NCBI GenBank assembly: GCA_947591175.1
Contig: CANQDB010000067.1
Location: 1-7,145 of the forward strand
Reading direction: 5' to 3'
From: an uncultured Bacilli bacterium
Lineage (GTDB): Bacteria; Bacillota_I; Bacilli_A; RF39; UBA660
DNA: 7,145 nt
Notes under the pieces: model-generated
Databases searched by the model: none
What the model was told of the DNA's origin: nothing
Seen by the model: only the letters and a program-made list of their open reading frames with translations
Part shown: positions 5,076 through 7,145 of the stretch, piece by piece
How positions within the stretch are numbered: position 1 is the first letter of the stretch
Layout of the letters: each line of letters opens with the position of its first letter
Translations under genes and position numbers: made by a program

Positions 5076-5084
5076 TAAGATATG
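5076..5084 (-). promoter_or_regulatory. late-sporulation -10 of the CotD-like gene
   Basis: CATATCTTA on the minus strand matches CATANNNTA, the -10 pattern of mother-cell sigma-K. An AC lies 14 bases upstream (complement of 5099-5100), shorter than the gap in front of the YjcZ pair, so the -35 is doubtful. The start would fall near 5069, immediately before the ribosome site (5061-5067). Confidence 0.45.
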
Positions 5085-5185
5085 AAAATAGGAGAAAGGT
5101 ACCTATCACGTTTGCCTAAATATTTCTGAAAAGTAAACTAATCAATTATTTTTTTATAAAAAGCAAGCAAAGAAAAAAATGCCTT

Positions 5186-6493
5186 TTAGAACGGGAATTT
5201 CATCTTTCCATTTTGCATTTGTTTCATCATTTTTTTCATCTGTTCAAATTGGTTTAATAATTTATTTACTTCAGCAACTGATAAGCCACATCCTTTAGCA
5301 ATTCTAGTCTTTCTACTAGCCTTGATAATTTCTGGATGACGTCTTTCTTCTGGTGTCATCGAAAGAACTATGGCTTCAGTCCTAGCCATCAATTTAGGAT
5401 CTATTTGAATATTATTAAGTCCCATCTTTGAAGCACCCGGAAGTAATTTTAGTAAATTCTCAATAGGGCCAAGTTTTTTCATTTGTTTCATGGTACTTAA
5501 GAAATCTTCCAAATCAAACTTACCACTTTGCATTCTCTTAGCGGTCTTTTCCGCTTCTTTTTCATCTATTGCTTCAGTAGCCTTTTCTACTAGAGAGACA
5601 ATATCGCCCATTCCTAAGATACGACCTGCCATTCGCTTTGGATCGAATGAATCAAGTCCATCTAACTTTTCAGATACACCGACAAATTTAATAGGCACGT
5701 TAGTCAAATGTCTTACTGATAAAGCTACACCACCTCGAGTATCTCCATCTAATTTAGTTAAGATAACACCCGTAAGAGGTAATTGATTATTGAATCCTTG
5801 AATGACATTAATAGCATCTTGTCCCATCATAGCATCGATTACCAAAAGAATCTCTTGGGGATGAAGATATTCGTTAATATTTTGTAATTCTTGCATTAAT
5901 TCATCATCGATATGTAAACGTCCTGCTGTATCGATTAAAACGTAATCGTGATGGTTTTCTTTGGCATAATCTAGAGCATGTTTAATAATTTCAACAGGGT
6001 CCTTTTTACCTTCTTCATAAACCGTTATATTCAACTGTTTACCAATTTGTTTTAATTGGTCGATTGCGGCCGGACGATACACATCACAGGCAACAAGTAA
6101 CGGATTTTTGCTTTCTTTTTTACGTAAAAAGTTAGCCAATTTTCCAATAGTCGTCGTTTTACCTGAACCTTGAAGTCCTACTAACATCAAAGTCGCCGGA
6201 TTTCCCTTTAAGTTAAGAGGCTCACTTTTTCCACCCAGTAACTCAGTCAATTCATCTTGCACAATTTTTACGAATAAATCTCCTGGTTTAATACTATTTT
6301 GAACTTCTTCACCTAGAGCCTTTTCCTTAACAGTGTTGGTAAACTCCTTGACAACCTGATAATTAACATCGGCTTCAAGTAAGGCAAGCCTAATTTCCCG
6401 CATCATATCCGAAATGTTATCTTCAGTAATTTTACCATAACCTTTTATTTTATGAAGGGCATTTTGTAAATGTTCTCCTAAACTTTCAAACAT
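5186..6493 (-). CDS. ffh: signal recognition particle protein Ffh (SRP54 GTPase)
   Basis: Ffh binds SRP RNA and signal sequences of nascent membrane and secreted proteins and delivers ribosomes to FtsY at the membrane. The 435-residue length is close to Bacillus Ffh (about 446). Domain order: N-domain helices 1-90; G domain with GLQGSGKTTT (106-115), DVYRPAA (137-143), DTAGR (188-192), TKLDGD (246-251) and a SEKLDGLDSFDP block (274-285); then a Met-rich M domain from about 320 with LGPIENLLKLLPG (341-353), SRKTRIAKGCG (393-403) and a Met/Lys tail. The RNA-binding loop usually reads GSG; here it is GCG, with Cys402. The ATG follows AGGTGAT closely. The usual neighbours ylxM and rpsP are absent. 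Promoter and ribosome site support a single-gene transcript; no convincing terminator was found after its stop. Confidence 0.96.
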   Translation of the reverse strand: MFESLGEHLQNALHKIKGYGKITEDNISDMMREIRLALLEADVNYQVVKEFTNTVKEKALGEEVQNSIKPGDLFVKIVQDELTELLGGKSEPLNLKGNPATLMLVGLQGSGKTTTIGKLANFLRKKESKNPLLVACDVYRPAAIDQLKQIGKQLNITVYEEGKKDPVEIIKHALDYAKENHHDYVLIDTAGRLHIDDELMQELQNINEYLHPQEILLVIDAMMGQDAINVIQGFNNQLPLTGVILTKLDGDTRGGVALSVRHLTNVPIKFVGVSEKLDGLDSFDPKRMAGRILGMGDIVSLVEKATEAIDEKEAEKTAKRMQSGKFDLEDFLSTMKQMKKLGPIENLLKLLPGASKMGLNNIQIDPKLMARTEAIVLSMTPEERRHPEIIKASRKTRIAKGCGLSVAEVNKLLNQFEQMKKMMKQMQNGKMKFPF

Positions 6494-6519
6494 AATATCA
6501 CCTAGTCCTTAACACATTT

Positions 6520-6548
6520 ATTATATAATAAACGTCAAGAAATGCAAA
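6520..6548 (-). promoter_or_regulatory. sigma-A promoter of ffh
   Basis: On the minus strand TTTGCA (6543-6548, four of six) and a perfect TATAAT (6520-6525) are separated by 17 bases. The start near 6513 gives a leader of about 20 bases. The -35 abuts the T-tract of the preceding terminator. A TTGACG (6532-6537) also occurs but is only seven bases from the TATAAT. Confidence 0.65.
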
Positions 6549-6571
6549 GAAAAAAGGCACCTTAAATGCCT
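6548..6571 (-). terminator. terminator of the 133-residue protein gene
   Basis: On the minus strand AGGCA-TTTAAGG-TGCCT is followed by a T-tract (TTTTTTC, complement of 6549-6555). The five-pair stem contains two thirds of the gene's TAG stop (6570-6572). The stem is short, but G-C pairs and a clean T-run support it. Confidence 0.7.
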
Positions 6572-6971
6572 ATTTTCGAATTATATAGCATTTGTTAGGA
6601 TTATCTCTAAGTGAAGTGTCAGAGCTTTCAAAAGAAAGTTCATCAAGAGCTAACCCCATAGCTAATAATTTATCCACAGGATCATAATAGTGTGTCCAAA
6701 AAGAGCTAGAATTCATCGGATTTTTACCTAAAGATGAAACCGCAACTGGAGCATCAGATACGCCAAGTTGATCTAAATAAGCATGTATATAAGGGGCAAC
6801 ATATGGTAAAGCTCTCTTTTGAAAACGATAATTTTCTAACAATCCCTCAACTTGTACTGCTTCATCAAGTCCTGTTAATACTACTCTTGAAAAAAGGCTT
6901 TCAACATTTCTAATAGATAAATCTTTAAATTTAGGTTCTAATAATCCTTCTACTACTAAGTTGCTTTGCAT
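6570..6971 (-). CDS. hypothetical protein, 133 aa, unrecognised family
   Basis: I do not recognise this protein. It is soluble, without signal peptide or membrane segment, and begins MQSNLVVEGLLEPKFKDL. The hexapeptide VEGLLE occurs twice (residues 7-12 and 41-46, 34 residues apart), suggesting a degenerate internal duplication. The middle is aromatic/Ala-rich (ALPYVAPYIHAYLDQLG, 54-70) and the C-terminal third is Ser/Asp/Asn-rich (NPMNSSSFW, 84-92; ELSFESSDTS, 111-120) and ends IIRK. The ATG at 6969-6971 is preferred because AGGGAGGA lies five bases upstream (6977-6984 complement). The frame stays open to 7046, but that extension would contain the promoter -10 and -35 and has no ribosome site. 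It sits upstream of ffh where ylxM is often found, but shows no helix-turn-helix resemblance to YlxM. It has its own promoter and terminator. Confidence 0.75.
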   Translation of the reverse strand: MQSNLVVEGLLEPKFKDLSIRNVESLFSRVVLTGLDEAVQVEGLLENYRFQKRALPYVAPYIHAYLDQLGVSDAPVAVSSLGKNPMNSSSFWTHYYDPVDKLLAMGLALDELSFESSDTSLRDNPNKCYIIRK

Positions 6972-6998
6972 ATAAATCCTCCCTCTAAAGCAAGAGCA

Positions 6999-7028
6999 AT
7001 TATATAATAGAAAAAGAGTATTTGTCAA
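6999..7028 (-). promoter_or_regulatory. consensus sigma-A promoter of the 133-residue protein gene
   Basis: On the minus strand TTGACA (7023-7028) and TATAAT (6999-7004) are both perfect, with an 18-base spacer. The start near 6992 leaves a leader of about 20 bases that can form a small CTCT/AGAG hairpin just before the ribosome site. It is the best core promoter in the window and rules out the longer start at 7046. Confidence 0.85.
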
Positions 7029-7145
7029 CACTTTTAATATCATCACTAAATAAAAATTTAAATGCCCGATTTTGAAAGTATGTGCACTAAATCTTTTAAA
7101 TGAATAACCTTTATATAAAAAAGAGACTTGAATTTATAATAGAAC

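Noticed and set aside
5120..5185. Possible terminator after ffh
   Set aside because: The region is T-rich on the minus strand, and AAAGGC/GCTTT can pair only with a bulge and a long loop. No clean stem plus T-run exists, so I did not call one.
5490..5786. Plus-strand open frame of 98 codons opposite ffh
   Set aside because: It lies antisense within the conserved Ffh G/M domains, with no start signals.
6570..7046. Longer start (158 codons) for the unrecognised protein
   Set aside because: The extra 25 codons cover a perfect sigma-A promoter and have no ribosome site, whereas the ATG at 6969-6971 has AGGGAGGA five bases upstream.
7029..7145. Right edge of the window searched for a gene end, RNA gene or promoter
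   Set aside because: It is AT-rich with no supported frame, hairpin or paired promoter boxes.

Overview
The window reads as chromosome from a low-GC, endospore-forming member of the Firmicutes/Bacilli. The DNA is AT-rich, and Shine-Dalgarno sites are of the AGGAGG/AAGGTGAT type. Core genes have Bacillus-like sequences (RpoZ, RecX, Ffh, a PrsA-type lipoprotein). There are three small spore genes: two YjcZ-family peptides and one CotD-like coat protein. Trp is read only from TGG and every recognised gene ends in TAA or TAG, so the standard code applies. An uncultured gut Bacilli/Erysipelotrichia-type lineage would fit, but that placement is inference.

Layout. The left edge (about 30-320) holds two tiny YjcZ-family genes on the minus strand, behind a promoter whose -10 matches the mother-cell CATANNNTA pattern. 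Divergent from them, a PrsA-like foldase lipoprotein (468-1460, +) has its own sigma-A promoter. It converges on a recX plus multi-pass membrane protein operon (3670 to 1486, minus), and the two units share one bidirectional terminator (1466-1497). Further right everything is on the minus strand in separate, tightly packed units: rpoZ (3718-3918), an E. coli-type mazEF toxin-antitoxin operon (4058-4635), a CotD-like coat gene (4718-5053), ffh (5186-6493), and an unrecognised 133-residue protein (6570-6971) with a consensus promoter. The last 117 bases (7029-7145) hold nothing I can call.

How the genes relate. Several units are single-copy housekeeping functions: transcription (RpoZ), recombination control (RecX), protein targeting (Ffh) and extracytoplasmic folding (PrsA-like). 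The coat gene and YjcZ genes point to sporulation and carry a shared type of late-sporulation -10 motif. Units are separated by very short intrinsic terminators, and at least four stop codons lie inside the terminator hairpin.

I found no CRISPR array, transposase, phage gene or clear new multi-gene defence system. The most notable non-gene signals are an imperfect 25-bp direct repeat flanking mazEF (22 of 25 identical, and containing the terminators), a direct-repeat/palindrome operator over the mazEF -10, and a three-copy GACAA array with an exact 10-base period upstream of rpoZ. Two genes of unknown role deserve attention: the 479-residue membrane protein co-transcribed with recX, and the 133-residue protein upstream of ffh.
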